Assembly: GCA_947854175.1 (NCBI GenBank)
Contig: CANTYJ010000022.1
Coordinates: 1-64,000, forward strand
DNA length: 64,000 nucleotides
Direction of reading: 5' to 3'
Source: an uncultured Turicimonas sp.
GTDB lineage: Bacteria; Pseudomonadota; Gammaproteobacteria; Burkholderiales; Burkholderiaceae_F
The notes beneath the pieces were generated by a model, which saw nothing but the letters and a program-made list of their open reading frames with translations, did no database searches and was not told the origin of the DNA. Of the stretch, positions 20,846 to 31,175 are shown in pieces (the stretch's first letter is position 1; each line of letters begins with the position of its first letter). The translations under genes were made by a program, and so were the position numbers.

Positions 20846-21721
20846 ATGAGCTGGATTGAAAGATTCCTTCCGCCAAAAATCAAACGTGCTGAAGGGGAGC
20901 GTGGCAAGAAAGATATGCCTACCGGAGTATGGATTAAATGTTCCGACTGTGGTGCAACTCTTTATGCTCAGGAATTAAAAGATAATCTCAACGTTTGTCC
21001 GAAATGCAACCATCACATGAGAATTTCTGCCAGGGAAAGGCTCAATATTCTTTTAGATAAAGACAGCGGTGTTGAGATCGGGGCTGAGGTTCAGCCATTA
21101 GATCCTCTCGGATTTGTGGATAGTAAAAAATATCCTGATCGTGTAAAACAAGCCAGAGCAAAATCAAATGAAACAGATGCTTTAGTGGCAATGAGCGGCT
21201 ATATTAAAAACATACCGGTCGTAGCAGCTGCTTTTGAATTTGATTTTATGGGCGGTTCCATGGGTTCTGTGGTCGGAGAAAGATTTGTCAGAGCAGTCCA
21301 GGAAGCGATCAATAAAAAATGTGCATTTGTCTGTTTTACTGCTACCGGCGGAGCGCGCATGCAGGAAGGATTATTTTCTCTGATGCAGATGACCAAGACA
21401 ACCAACATGATTGCACGTCTGGGCAAAGAAAAACTTCCGTTTATTTCTGTTCTGACCGATCCGACAATGGGAGGAGTTTCAGCCAGCTTTGCTTTTATGG
21501 GCGACATTGTCATTGCAGAGCCAAAAGCTTTAATTGGTTTTGCGGGACCGCGTGTTATTGAACAGACTGTTAGAGAAAAATTACCCGAAGGATTCCAACG
21601 AGCAGAATTTCTTCAGGAAAAAGGTGCCGTTGACATGATTGTCAACAGAAAAGATTTGAGAGAAGAGATAGCAAGATTAATTGCGCTTCTTCAGAAAGAA
21701 TCTATAGACGTGCTAAATTAA
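20846..21721 (+). CDS. accD: Acetyl-CoA carboxylase carboxyltransferase subunit beta
   Basis: Zn finger CSDCGATLY...CPKCNHHMR and ACC-beta domain. Confidence 0.95.
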   Translation: MSWIERFLPPKIKRAEGERGKKDMPTGVWIKCSDCGATLYAQELKDNLNVCPKCNHHMRISARERLNILLDKDSGVEIGAEVQPLDPLGFVDSKKYPDRVKQARAKSNETDALVAMSGYIKNIPVVAAAFEFDFMGGSMGSVVGERFVRAVQEAINKKCAFVCFTATGGARMQEGLFSLMQMTKTTNMIARLGKEKLPFISVLTDPTMGGVSASFAFMGDIVIAEPKALIGFAGPRVIEQTVREKLPEGFQRAEFLQEKGAVDMIVNRKDLREEIARLIALLQKESIDVLN

Positions 21722-21726
21722 ACTTG

Positions 21727-21746
21727 ACCGCCGCAAGGCGGTTTTT
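21727..21746 (+). terminator. Compact terminator-like hairpin between accD and folC
   Basis: ACCGCC-GCAA-GGCGGT followed by TTTTT. Confidence 0.75.
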
Positions 21747-21753
21747 CCATTCT

Positions 21754-23025
21754 ATGAAAAATTTAAATCAGTGGCTTGAGCATATCGAGCATCTTCATTC
21801 CAAACCAATCGATATGGGATTGGAAAGAATGAAGAAAATGCTTGAATTAATGAATATTAAGTTTGATTGTCCTGTCATTACAGTGGGAGGTACCAACGGT
21901 AAAGGCTCGGTCTGTTCTTATCTTGAACACATTCTGCTTGCTCAAGGCTATAAAGTCGGTGTGCACACCTCTCCGCATCTAATTCGTTTTAACGAGAGGG
22001 CAAAAATAAATGGTTCATACGCCTCTGATGAAGATTTATGCAAGCATTTTGAAAAGGTCGAGAAAGCCAGAGGACAGACGACACTTTCCTATTTTGAATA
22101 CACTTTACTGGGCATTTTGAGCCTTTTTCAGGAGAAAAAGCCCGATGCCCTGGTTCTGGAAATCGGACTGGGAGGCCGACTGGATGCCGTCAATACAGTT
22201 GAACCGACAGTTTCTGTTATAACAAGCGTCGGAATCGACCATACCTCTTTTCTTGGAAATACCCGCGAGGAGATTGGTTGGGATAAAGCTCATATTTACC
22301 GAACCGGAAAGCCGGCTATTTGCGGTGATTTAAACCCTCCGGTAACCCTGGTTGAATATGCAGAAGGAATCGGTGCGCATCTTGAATTAGCCGGCCGAGA
22401 CTTTACTGCCTTAAAAAATGACGATAATACCTGGGATTATCAAGGTCCAAACTGGCATTTGTCCCAGCTGCCGGAACCGGCCATGAAAGGGGTTTATCAA
22501 ATTAACAATGCAGCGGCCGCCCTGGCTGCTCTTGAAGCTATTCAAAACCGGCTGAAAGTAGGAAGAGAAAGTATTGAGCAAGGTCTTAAAACAGCGGTTT
22601 TATCCGGACGTTTTCAAAAAATAGGGTCGGATCCCGAAATGATTATTGATGTCGGACACAATCCTCATGCAGCGACCCAGCTTGCCGAAACATTGAAACA
22701 GGTTTCGGGTAAAGGAAGGACTTTAGCTGTCTTTGGAATGTTGTCTGATAAGGACCGTAAAAAAGTCTGCGAAATCATGAAGCCTTGCATCGATGAGTGG
22801 TTCTTAGCTGATTTACCGACTATCCGCGGAGGAAAAGCCGAAGATCTGGGTTTTTATCTGACCGAAGCCGGTGTAGATTCAAAAAAATTGAAAAAATTTT
22901 CATCTGTGAAAGAAGCTCTTCAAAATGCGCTCGAGTCATCCCAATCTACTGATAGAATTCTCGTGTTCGGTTCATTCGTAACAGTTAGTGAAGTTCTTGA
23001 ACTGCTAAATGTTCCGATACTATAG
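21754..23025 (+). CDS. folC: Bifunctional folylpolyglutamate synthase/dihydrofolate synthase
   Basis: FolC pattern (GGTNGKGSVCSYLEHIL, VLEIGLGGRLDAVN, DVGHNPHAA); ATG 21754 preferred over the TTG at 21724. Confidence 0.93.
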   Translation: MKNLNQWLEHIEHLHSKPIDMGLERMKKMLELMNIKFDCPVITVGGTNGKGSVCSYLEHILLAQGYKVGVHTSPHLIRFNERAKINGSYASDEDLCKHFEKVEKARGQTTLSYFEYTLLGILSLFQEKKPDALVLEIGLGGRLDAVNTVEPTVSVITSVGIDHTSFLGNTREEIGWDKAHIYRTGKPAICGDLNPPVTLVEYAEGIGAHLELAGRDFTALKNDDNTWDYQGPNWHLSQLPEPAMKGVYQINNAAAALAALEAIQNRLKVGRESIEQGLKTAVLSGRFQKIGSDPEMIIDVGHNPHAATQLAETLKQVSGKGRTLAVFGMLSDKDRKKVCEIMKPCIDEWFLADLPTIRGGKAEDLGFYLTEAGVDSKKLKKFSSVKEALQNALESSQSTDRILVFGSFVTVSEVLELLNVPIL

Positions 23026-23036
23026 AAGGAAGGGAA

Positions 23037-24155
23037 ATGGGGTTGTTTTCAGGATTTAAAAAGAATAAACAAGAAGAAAAATCTACTCATACAGAACCGG
23101 GGATGAGCTCAGCACCGAAAGCTGATAATTACGATGCTACTGAGCCCGGATTCTCCATGAATAAAGCAAGGGAAGAGATGGGTACTCAAGAGGCATCCGG
23201 TTTAGGGGCGGCTGATTCTCATAGCTCAGCGTCCCGGCCTGTCAATGTTGAGAATAGCTTCCTTGGTTCATCAACCCAGAACAAGGAAGTGAATTTATCT
23301 CGCCCCTCTGAAGAAGATAGAGCTGAGCCAACTGCTGCAACACAAATTAACCGTAGTCGCGGGCTCGATTTGCAGCGCTCTCCGCAAAGCTCTTTTTTTG
23401 AAGAAAAGAACAATTTTGAGTCAGACAAAATCAACCCTGAAACGTCTGAACATATCAGTAATTCTCAGGAACAATATAAACAATATAAGAGAATAAGAGC
23501 AAGAAGACGTTTAATCGGTGCGGTTATGTTGCTGGCGCTAGTGGTTGTTGCCGTTCCCTTCCTTTTTGATAAGGAACCTCCTCCCCCAACAGTCACTATT
23601 CCTTTGCGGATTCCGAGCGAAAACTCAGTAGATGTCGCTCAGATTACGGTTCCGGGTTCTGTGAAGCAGGAATTTCCTACTGCCTCAAAAGACAAACCGG
23701 AAGTTAGCACAAACAAAGGAGCTGCTAATGTAGTTGCTCCTGCGGATAGTTCTGACAAGAAGAGCAAAGAACAAGATGAAAAGAAAGTAGAAAAGAAGAA
23801 ACAGGAGACTAAACCAGTAGCAAAAGAACCGGCTCCCTCTAAGAAAGAACAAGAAGCTAAGAAAGACAAAAAAGATTCTAAAGAAGCAAACAAGAAAGAA
23901 AAAGAAAAACCGGCTGTAGCCAAGGGTTCTTATTTCGTTCAAGTGATTGCTTCGAGCAATGAGAATAATGCAAAAGCAATTCTGAAGAGAATCAAAGACG
24001 GTGGGCTGCCGGCTTACATTGAATCAGTGGCAGTCAAGAAGGGAACAGTCTGGCGTGTTCGTGCCGGAAACTTCCAGACAGAAAAAGCAGCTCAGGACGC
24101 AAGGACGAGACTTGGTCTTTTGGGGCTGACAGGAAACGTGGGAAGGATTAAGTAG
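23037..24155 (+). CDS. SPOR-domain membrane protein (DedD-like)
   Basis: Single TM, long K/E-rich linker, C-terminal SPOR repeat (GSYFVQVIASSNENNAKAILKRIKDGGLPAYIESV). Confidence 0.85.
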   Translation: MGLFSGFKKNKQEEKSTHTEPGMSSAPKADNYDATEPGFSMNKAREEMGTQEASGLGAADSHSSASRPVNVENSFLGSSTQNKEVNLSRPSEEDRAEPTAATQINRSRGLDLQRSPQSSFFEEKNNFESDKINPETSEHISNSQEQYKQYKRIRARRRLIGAVMLLALVVVAVPFLFDKEPPPPTVTIPLRIPSENSVDVAQITVPGSVKQEFPTASKDKPEVSTNKGAANVVAPADSSDKKSKEQDEKKVEKKKQETKPVAKEPAPSKKEQEAKKDKKDSKEANKKEKEKPAVAKGSYFVQVIASSNENNAKAILKRIKDGGLPAYIESVAVKKGTVWRVRAGNFQTEKAAQDARTRLGLLGLTGNVGRIK

Positions 24156-24158
24156 GAA

Positions 24159-24641
24159 ATGAGTGAATTAGACTGGATTTTGTGTGTGATCCTTCTGATT
24201 TCTACCATTATCGGTGTTTCCCGCGGAATGGTCAGAGAGATTTTTGCCCTGATTGGGTGGGTTGCGGCGTTTTTCTGCTCGTTGTATTACTCAGGCGATG
24301 TCGCGCAGATGTTGCCATTGAATACTGTCGGACCGATGGTTAAGATGTTTTTGGCCGTCGTTCTGATTGTGATAGCCTGTGTGTTTGCTGCCGGCCTTGT
24401 GGGCAAGATTTTAAGAAAGATTCTCTCTTCGATTTCTATTGGAGCAGAAGATCGGATTTTAGGCTGTTTGTTTGGCTTTTTAAGGGGGGTTCTAATTGTT
24501 GGAATCCTCGTTTATCTTGGTGGAGCAACCGAATTTGTGTCAAAGCAGGTCTGGTGGAAAGACTCTCAGATGGTTCCTTATGTTGAAAAAGGAATTGTTC
24601 TGTTTTCTCCGTACATCCCCCAAGATTTATTTAAATTTTAA
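24159..24641 (+). CDS. cvpA: CvpA family colicin V production protein
   Basis: CvpA pattern and position immediately before purF. Confidence 0.88.
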   Translation: MSELDWILCVILLISTIIGVSRGMVREIFALIGWVAAFFCSLYYSGDVAQMLPLNTVGPMVKMFLAVVLIVIACVFAAGLVGKILRKILSSISIGAEDRILGCLFGFLRGVLIVGILVYLGGATEFVSKQVWWKDSQMVPYVEKGIVLFSPYIPQDLFKF

Positions 24642-24689
24642 TTATTTAGAATAAACATCTAACTCAATCTCAAAACCGGAGATAAAAAT

Positions 24690-26189
24690 ATGTGTGGCAT
24701 TGTCGCCCTCTATTCATCAAGCCCTGTCAATCAGAGGCTCTATGATGCACTCTTGCTTCTTCAGCACAGAGGCCAAGATGCAGCGGGTATCTGTACCATT
24801 GACGGAAGAACATTTCACATGCATAAAGCCATGGGTCTGGTGCGTGACGTTTTCCGAACCAGAAACATGAGAGATTTGATTGGTAATTGCGGTATCGGCC
24901 AAGTCCGTTATCCAACTCAGGGAAATGCCTCTTCCAATAACGAATCACAACCGTTTTATGTCAATGCTCCTTATGGCATTGTCATGGCTCACAACGGCAA
25001 TCTGACCAACGCTGAGCCTCTGCTGTGGGAACTTTATGACCATGACAGAAGACATATCAACACAACCAGCGACTCTGAAGTTCTTTTAAATGTTTTTGCT
25101 AATGAATTGCAAGTCGCCACACAAGGCAAACATTTAGATGAAGATAGTCTGTTTTCAGCAGTTTCTTCCATGCACAAGCGGCTCAAAGGAGCTTATGCGG
25201 TTGTTGCAATGATTTCCGGTCATGGCTTAGTGGCCTTCAGAGACCCGAACGGTCTTCGTCCGCTTTGTATCGGAACCAGCTTAGCTGAGGACGGTTCAGT
25301 CGATTACATGATTGCCAGCGAATCAGTTGCTCTGGAAGGAAGCGAATTTAAGTTTCTGCGGGATGTTCAGCCAGGCGAGTGTGTCTGGATTGATGAAAAA
25401 GGCGTGTTCCATTCAAAACAATGTTCAGACAATGTTGAAATGTCTCCGTGCATTTTTGAGTTTGTCTATTTAGCACGTCCCGATTCAACTTTGGATGGTA
25501 TTTCTGTTTATGCCTCCCGTCTACGACTGGGTGAGGAACTTGCCAAAGAGATAAAGAAGCAGATCCCGCTTGAAGAGATTGATGTGGTTATGCCGATTCC
25601 TGATTCTTCCCGTCCGGCAGCTGCCCAGCTTGCGAAGACTCTTGGACTTGAATACAGAGAAGGTTTTATTAAAAACCGTTATGTCGGCCGCACATTCATC
25701 ATGCCGGGACAAGCGATTCGCAAAAAGAGCGTGCGTCAAAAGCTCAATGCCATCCCGGTTGAGTTTAAAGACAAGAATGTGCTATTGGTCGATGACTCCA
25801 TCGTAAGAGGTACGACCATTACAGAGATTGTTAAAATGGCCCGTCAAAGCGGTGCTAAGAAAGTTTTTGTTGCCAGCGGAGCACCTCCGGTCAGATATCC
25901 GAACGTTTATGGCATTGATATGCCGACCGCCAATGAGCTGATTGCCGGTAACGGCAGAGATGTTGAATCCATCCGTCGTGAAATTGGAGCCGATGCATTG
26001 GTTTACCAGACCATCGAAGGCATGCTAAGGGCTGTCGGTGGTTTGAATCCGGAAATTCCAAGATTTGATTGCTCCTGCTTTGATGGTGATTATGTGACCG
26101 GTGATATTTCTCAGGACTATCTGGCTTTAATTGAAAGACAACGAAAAGCTGCCAAAGAAGCGAAGAAACAACAAGAAAAAGAAGATTAA
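24690..26189 (+). CDS. purF: Amidophosphoribosyltransferase
   Basis: MCGIVALYS Ntn-hydrolase start and PRPP motif VLLVDDSIVRGTT. Confidence 0.96.
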   Translation: MCGIVALYSSSPVNQRLYDALLLLQHRGQDAAGICTIDGRTFHMHKAMGLVRDVFRTRNMRDLIGNCGIGQVRYPTQGNASSNNESQPFYVNAPYGIVMAHNGNLTNAEPLLWELYDHDRRHINTTSDSEVLLNVFANELQVATQGKHLDEDSLFSAVSSMHKRLKGAYAVVAMISGHGLVAFRDPNGLRPLCIGTSLAEDGSVDYMIASESVALEGSEFKFLRDVQPGECVWIDEKGVFHSKQCSDNVEMSPCIFEFVYLARPDSTLDGISVYASRLRLGEELAKEIKKQIPLEEIDVVMPIPDSSRPAAAQLAKTLGLEYREGFIKNRYVGRTFIMPGQAIRKKSVRQKLNAIPVEFKDKNVLLVDDSIVRGTTITEIVKMARQSGAKKVFVASGAPPVRYPNVYGIDMPTANELIAGNGRDVESIRREIGADALVYQTIEGMLRAVGGLNPEIPRFDCSCFDGDYVTGDISQDYLALIERQRKAAKEAKKQQEKED

Positions 26190-26211
26190 GATAAAAAATT
26201 AATCAAGTGAT

Positions 26212-26250
26212 ACGCGAAGCCGCTGTCGAAAGATGGCGGTTTTTCTTTTG
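26212..26250 (+). terminator. Rho-independent terminator after purF
   Basis: AAGCCGCTGTC-GAAA-GATGGCGGTTTTTCTTTT. Confidence 0.65.
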
Positions 26251-26391
26251 GATAGTCCTGAATTCGTTTCAGAACTAACCAATTTAGTTACAAGTTTGAC
26301 AAAAAAGGGGATTATCTACGGGATAATCATGAGGATTGTTACAAATAGGCGAAGTGTGCCTTGCAACTATTTAAATTAAGGCGGTGTAATT

Positions 26392-27747
26392 GTGATAAAT
26401 AATAAGAAGCTTTGTCTCCTGACTGTTGCTGTAGTGAGTGCTTTGACATTGACGGCATGTAACGACAAGAAAGAACAGGCTCAACAGCAGAGAGTGTCAC
26501 CAGTGGGCGTCGTCGAAGTGATACGCCAGGATGTACCAGCAGATCTTGTCTTCGTAGCTAAAACCGAAAGTTCCAGGGCGGTCGAAATTTATAGCCGAGT
26601 TTCCGGCTTTCTGGATAAAAGACTCTATAGAGAAGGCGGAATGGTCAAGAAAGGCCAAGTTCTATTTACCTTGGACAAACAACCCTTTGAAGTTCAGCTT
26701 CAGGAAGCACAGGCATCCTTGGATTCAAGCAAGGCAGCCCATTTAGTTGCCAAACAGAATCTGGACAGAATACGTCCTTTGGCTAAATTGAAGGCATTAA
26801 GTCAATCCGATTTGGACAGCGCTGAAGGACAATTTCAGACAACCCTGGCAGCTATTTCTAATGCTCAGGCACAAGTTGATTCTGCTCAATTGAATCTTTC
26901 TTACTGTACGATTACTTCTCCGGTTACCGGTTATGCAGGTTCTGCATTACAGACTGACGGAACTTATATCAATACAGGCAACTCCCATCTGACAACAGTT
27001 TATGCAATGTCTCCGATGTGGGTGACATTTTCCATGTCAGAAAACCAGGAGGCAAAGTTAAGCAAAGAAGTTGCTGACGGGTTGTTAAAGATTCCGGCAA
27101 ATTCACAATTTGTTGCTGAAGTCGAGTTAGCCGGCGGAGAAACTTACAAGTACCCAGGCCGCTTAACATTTGCAAGTCCTGACTACAATCCGAATACCGG
27201 AACATTTGAAATCCGTGCTTCTTTCCCAAATCCGGACAATGTGCTCAAACCGCAACAATATGTCCGTTTGAAAGTGATAGGCGCCAAATATCCTAATTCT
27301 ATTGTTGTTCCGCAAGTTGCAGTTCAGCAAGGCGGAAAAGGACACTTCGTCTGGGTGATTACAGAAGAAAATAAAGCTCAATACAGACCGGTTTCCGTCG
27401 GAAACTGGATTGGCAGTGACTGGCTTATCACCAACGGCCTTGAAGCAGGCGACAAGGTTGTCACTGAAGGCATGCTTACACTAGGTCCTGATGCTTCTGT
27501 GAAGATTGTTAAAGACGAGAAGCAGAAAGCCATTCCTCATGAAGATGTTGAGAAGTTATCAAAAGAACTTCCATCTTTTGTTCAGGATCCAGATCAGCTG
27601 ATTCAGGATGATCCTTTATCCGGAAGCTTACTGACCAATGTGAATGCCAACTCAAAGGGCAAATCGGCTCCTACGGAGATGAGTGAAAAGGATACAAAAC
27701 AGGCAGTTAAAGAAACACAACAGACTTCTTCCGGTCAGACTAAGTAA
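26392..27747 (+). CDS. RND efflux periplasmic adaptor (AcrA/MexA family lipoprotein)
   Basis: Lipobox LTAC; MFP motifs (VEIYSRVSGFLDKRLYREGGMVKKGQVLFTLD, SYCTITSPVTGYAG). Confidence 0.93.
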   Translation: MINNKKLCLLTVAVVSALTLTACNDKKEQAQQQRVSPVGVVEVIRQDVPADLVFVAKTESSRAVEIYSRVSGFLDKRLYREGGMVKKGQVLFTLDKQPFEVQLQEAQASLDSSKAAHLVAKQNLDRIRPLAKLKALSQSDLDSAEGQFQTTLAAISNAQAQVDSAQLNLSYCTITSPVTGYAGSALQTDGTYINTGNSHLTTVYAMSPMWVTFSMSENQEAKLSKEVADGLLKIPANSQFVAEVELAGGETYKYPGRLTFASPDYNPNTGTFEIRASFPNPDNVLKPQQYVRLKVIGAKYPNSIVVPQVAVQQGGKGHFVWVITEENKAQYRPVSVGNWIGSDWLITNGLEAGDKVVTEGMLTLGPDASVKIVKDEKQKAIPHEDVEKLSKELPSFVQDPDQLIQDDPLSGSLLTNVNANSKGKSAPTEMSEKDTKQAVKETQQTSSGQTK

Positions 27748-27761
27748 GCGGAGGTTGTTTT

Positions 27762-30700
27762 ATGTTCTCGAATTTTTTCATTAAACGACCGATTTTTGCG
27801 ATTGTTGTTTCAATCGTCATTGTCATTGCCGGTCTACTGTGCATGAAGCAGCTGCCGATTGAACAGTATCCGAATATGAGTCCGGTTCAAATCGTTGTAA
27901 CCGGTAACTATCCCGGCGCCGATGCCGAGACTGTTGCGCAAACGGTAGCAGCCCCGATCGAAACTCAAATTAACGGTGTGGATAACATGTTGTACATGAC
28001 GAGCAGTAGCTCGTCGTCCGGTGCAATGATGCTGACCGTTTATTTTGCGATTGGAACGGATCCGGACATGGCACAGGTTCAGGTTCAGAACCGTGTCAAT
28101 ATTGCGCAACCGAACCTGCCTCAAGAGGTTATTACAAACGGTCTGACGGTTGAAAAACGTTCTGATTCCATTTTGATGCTAGTCGGAATCTATGGAAAGG
28201 ACGACCGTTATACCCGTGACTACATTAACAACTATGCCAATGTCTATGTTCTTGATGCGTTAAAACGTGTTCCGGGTGCTGGACAGTCCCAGGTTATGGG
28301 TACAGCTGATCAGGCCATGAGAATCTGGTTAAATCCGGATAGAATGGCTTCTCTTGGTATTACAACCAAGGATGTCAGCAACGCAATTTCTATCCAGAAC
28401 CAGAGATTTGCAGCCGGTAACGTCGGTTCTTCGCCATCAACCAAAGACACTGTTCAAACTTTCCCTATTATTGCTCCTTCTCCCTCAACCGATGTTGAAG
28501 GATATGAAAACATCATTGTCCGTGCAAGCAATCAGGGGAGTGCGTTAGTCAAGGTTAAAGACGTTGCTGACGTATCTTTAGGCATGCAAAGCTATCAGGT
28601 CAACACCAATATGAACGGGTTGCCGACTACGTTCATTGCTGTTTATCAACAAGCCGGAGCTAATGCCCTGGATGTGGCTGACGGTGTGTACAAAGCCTTG
28701 GAGCAGATGAAGGATCAGTTCCCTGAAGGTATCGACTATAAGGTCGCAGTTGATACAACATCGTTCGTTAGAATTTCTATTGACGAAGTTATCAAAACCT
28801 TATTTGAAGCCGTTCTACTCGTTGTTGCAGTTATCTATCTATTCCTGCAGAGCTTCCGTTCTACAGCGATTGCCTGTTCAGCCATTGTTGTTGCGTTGAC
28901 CGGTACCTTTATCGGAATGCTACTGCTTGACTTCTCCATCAATATTCTGACGTTGTTCGGACTGGTGTTGGCGATTGGTCTTGTGGTTGACGATGCCATT
29001 GTGGTGGTGGAAAACGTCGAAAGAAATATGAGTGACTTCAAGATGAACCCGATTGAAGCCACCGAGCATGCGATGTCAGAAGTGTCGGGACCGATTATTG
29101 CCACGGTTCTTGTGCTGGCGAGCGTGTTTATTCCGGCTGCTTTCATGAGCGGAACAACGGGTATGCTATATAAGCAGTTTGCTATCACCATTGCAATCTC
29201 CGTTGCGATTTCCGGTTTTGTTGCTCTGACTCTGACACCGGCATTGTGTGCTTCGATGTTAAGGCACAGAGAAGAAGCCAAAAAAGGGTTCTTCCACTGG
29301 TTTAATAATTTCTTTATCAGAATCACTCAGGCCTATGGTAAATGGACGAAAGCTCTATTCCGTCACACCATGATTGTTCTGGCCTGTATGGCGATCATGT
29401 TCCTGGCGATCTTCCAGATGTTCAAGATTCTTCCGACGAGCTTTGTGCCGTCTGAAGACCAGGGTTATGTGATGGCAGCCATTATCATGCCGAACTCAGC
29501 AAGCTTGAACAGAACTACAGAAGTTTTGAACAAACTGGAACAAAACATTGAGAATGTTCCGGGTGTTGAAACTTCCAATGCGATTTCAGGTTTCTCTTTG
29601 ATTGACGGCGGTTTCAAGACAAGTGCCGGAACTTTCTTTATGACTTTGAAGTCATTTGAGGAACGTTACAAAAACTCTGAGACAGCCAAAAAGGAAAGTG
29701 CGGACGCTATTGTCGGAGAATTAGCTAGAATCGGCGCGACCACCCAAATGGACGGACTTGTTGTACCGTTGAATCCACCGGCTATTCCGGGTCTTGGTAA
29801 TACGGGCGGTTTTGAATTCTGGATTGCCGATACAAACAGCGGTTCACCTCAGCAATTGCAGTCTGTCTTAGAAGCTTATCTTGAAAAGGCCAAGTCCAGA
29901 CCTGAGCTTACTGGTTTGACTTCAACTTACTCGGCTTCCAACCAACAGCTTAAGATTAATTATGACCGTGACAAGGCTCAATTGCTCGGCCTGAATTCTG
30001 ATGATGTGTTTGACACATTACAGGCTCAATTCGGTAGCTCAATTGTCAGCCAGTTTAGCCAGTATTCCAGAGTCTGGTTTGTCATCATGCAGTCTTCTCC
30101 CGAGTACAGAAGCAGACCGGATGACGTCGGTAAGCTTTATGTCCGTAATAACAACAACCAGATGATTCCATTGTCTTCAGTTATTACAACCGAGTACACC
30201 AGCGGTCCCACGTTATTACCGCATTACAACGGGTTCCCGGCTGCCCAGATTATTGGTAATGCAGCTCCGGGATATTCATCCGGCGACGGTATGAAAGCGA
30301 TGGAAGAGATTGCGGCTGAAGTTTTACCGAGCGGTTATACCTACGGCTGGACAGGTATCAGCTACGAACAGCAATCCTCCGGATCATCTTCTGCGATTGT
30401 GTTCGGATTCGGTTTGTTACTGGTATTCTTGGTTCTTGCAGCCCAATATGAAAGTTGGGCACTTCCGGGCTCCGTTATTTTGGCAGTTCCATTTGGTGTT
30501 ATCGGTGCGTTACTGGCAACATGGATGCGTGGTCTGGAAAACGATGTCTACTTCCAGATTGGTATGCTGGTCATGATTGGTTTGGCAGCTAAGAATGCTA
30601 TTTTGATTGTTGAATTCGCGGTTGAGCTCAGAAACAAAGGTTTGGATCTTCTGACGGCTGCTGTTGATGCCGGTGAGATTCGCTTCCGCCCGATTATCAT

Positions 30701-31175
30701 GACTTCTTTAGCCTTTATCGGCGGTACATTACCTTTGGCTTTGGCAACCGGTGCGGGCGCTGCTTCACGTCACTCCATTGGTACAGGTATTGTGGGAGGC
30801 ATGATTGGTGTGTCCTCTCTGGCGTTGCTCTTCGTTCCGATTTTCTATGTCTGGTTTGAAGGCTGGGCTGAAAGACGTGCCGGTAAATCAGCTCTTAAGA
30901 CCGGTACCGAACTGGTCAGACGCGGAATTCCGCTTACTGACAAGGTTAGGTCAGCGTTGCTTAAATCTGCAGGAACTATTTATGACCCGAAGGCCTCTGT
31001 GGATATTACACCTGACGGCCAAGTCACTATCAAGAATTCTCCGGGATTTGATCCTGAAAAGATTAGAGATGCTGATTATGGTATCCCCGGTGAAGAAAAG
31101 CCTCAGAATAATGACGCAGACAATCAGACAACTAAAGCTGCAGCATCTGCTGAACAAGACAAGAAGGACAAATGA
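27762..31175 (+). CDS. RND efflux inner-membrane transporter (AcrB/MexB family, HAE1)
   Basis: MFSNFFIKRPIFAIVVSIVIVIAGLL...; GLVVDDAIVVVENVERNM; Q/N-rich charged C-terminal tail. Confidence 0.95.
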   Translation: MFSNFFIKRPIFAIVVSIVIVIAGLLCMKQLPIEQYPNMSPVQIVVTGNYPGADAETVAQTVAAPIETQINGVDNMLYMTSSSSSSGAMMLTVYFAIGTDPDMAQVQVQNRVNIAQPNLPQEVITNGLTVEKRSDSILMLVGIYGKDDRYTRDYINNYANVYVLDALKRVPGAGQSQVMGTADQAMRIWLNPDRMASLGITTKDVSNAISIQNQRFAAGNVGSSPSTKDTVQTFPIIAPSPSTDVEGYENIIVRASNQGSALVKVKDVADVSLGMQSYQVNTNMNGLPTTFIAVYQQAGANALDVADGVYKALEQMKDQFPEGIDYKVAVDTTSFVRISIDEVIKTLFEAVLLVVAVIYLFLQSFRSTAIACSAIVVALTGTFIGMLLLDFSINILTLFGLVLAIGLVVDDAIVVVENVERNMSDFKMNPIEATEHAMSEVSGPIIATVLVLASVFIPAAFMSGTTGMLYKQFAITIAISVAISGFVALTLTPALCASMLRHREEAKKGFFHWFNNFFIRITQAYGKWTKALFRHTMIVLACMAIMFLAIFQMFKILPTSFVPSEDQGYVMAAIIMPNSASLNRTTEVLNKLEQNIENVPGVETSNAISGFSLIDGGFKTSAGTFFMTLKSFEERYKNSETAKKESADAIVGELARIGATTQMDGLVVPLNPPAIPGLGNTGGFEFWIADTNSGSPQQLQSVLEAYLEKAKSRPELTGLTSTYSASNQQLKINYDRDKAQLLGLNSDDVFDTLQAQFGSSIVSQFSQYSRVWFVIMQSSPEYRSRPDDVGKLYVRNNNNQMIPLSSVITTEYTSGPTLLPHYNGFPAAQIIGNAAPGYSSGDGMKAMEEIAAEVLPSGYTYGWTGISYEQQSSGSSSAIVFGFGLLLVFLVLAAQYESWALPGSVILAVPFGVIGALLATWMRGLENDVYFQIGMLVMIGLAAKNAILIVEFAVELRNKGLDLLTAAVDAGEIRFRPIIMTSLAFIGGTLPLALATGAGAASRHSIGTGIVGGMIGVSSLALLFVPIFYVWFEGWAERRAGKSALKTGTELVRRGIPLTDKVRSALLKSAGTIYDPKASVDITPDGQVTIKNSPGFDPEKIRDADYGIPGEEKPQNNDADNQTTKAAASAEQDKKDK

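Noticed and set aside
23639-23942. Antisense F/S-rich ORFs opposite the DedD-like gene
   Set aside because: Low-complexity reverse translation of the K/E-rich linker
28835-29326. Antisense ORF (163 aa) in the RND pump
   Set aside because: Opposite highly conserved RND transmembrane segments
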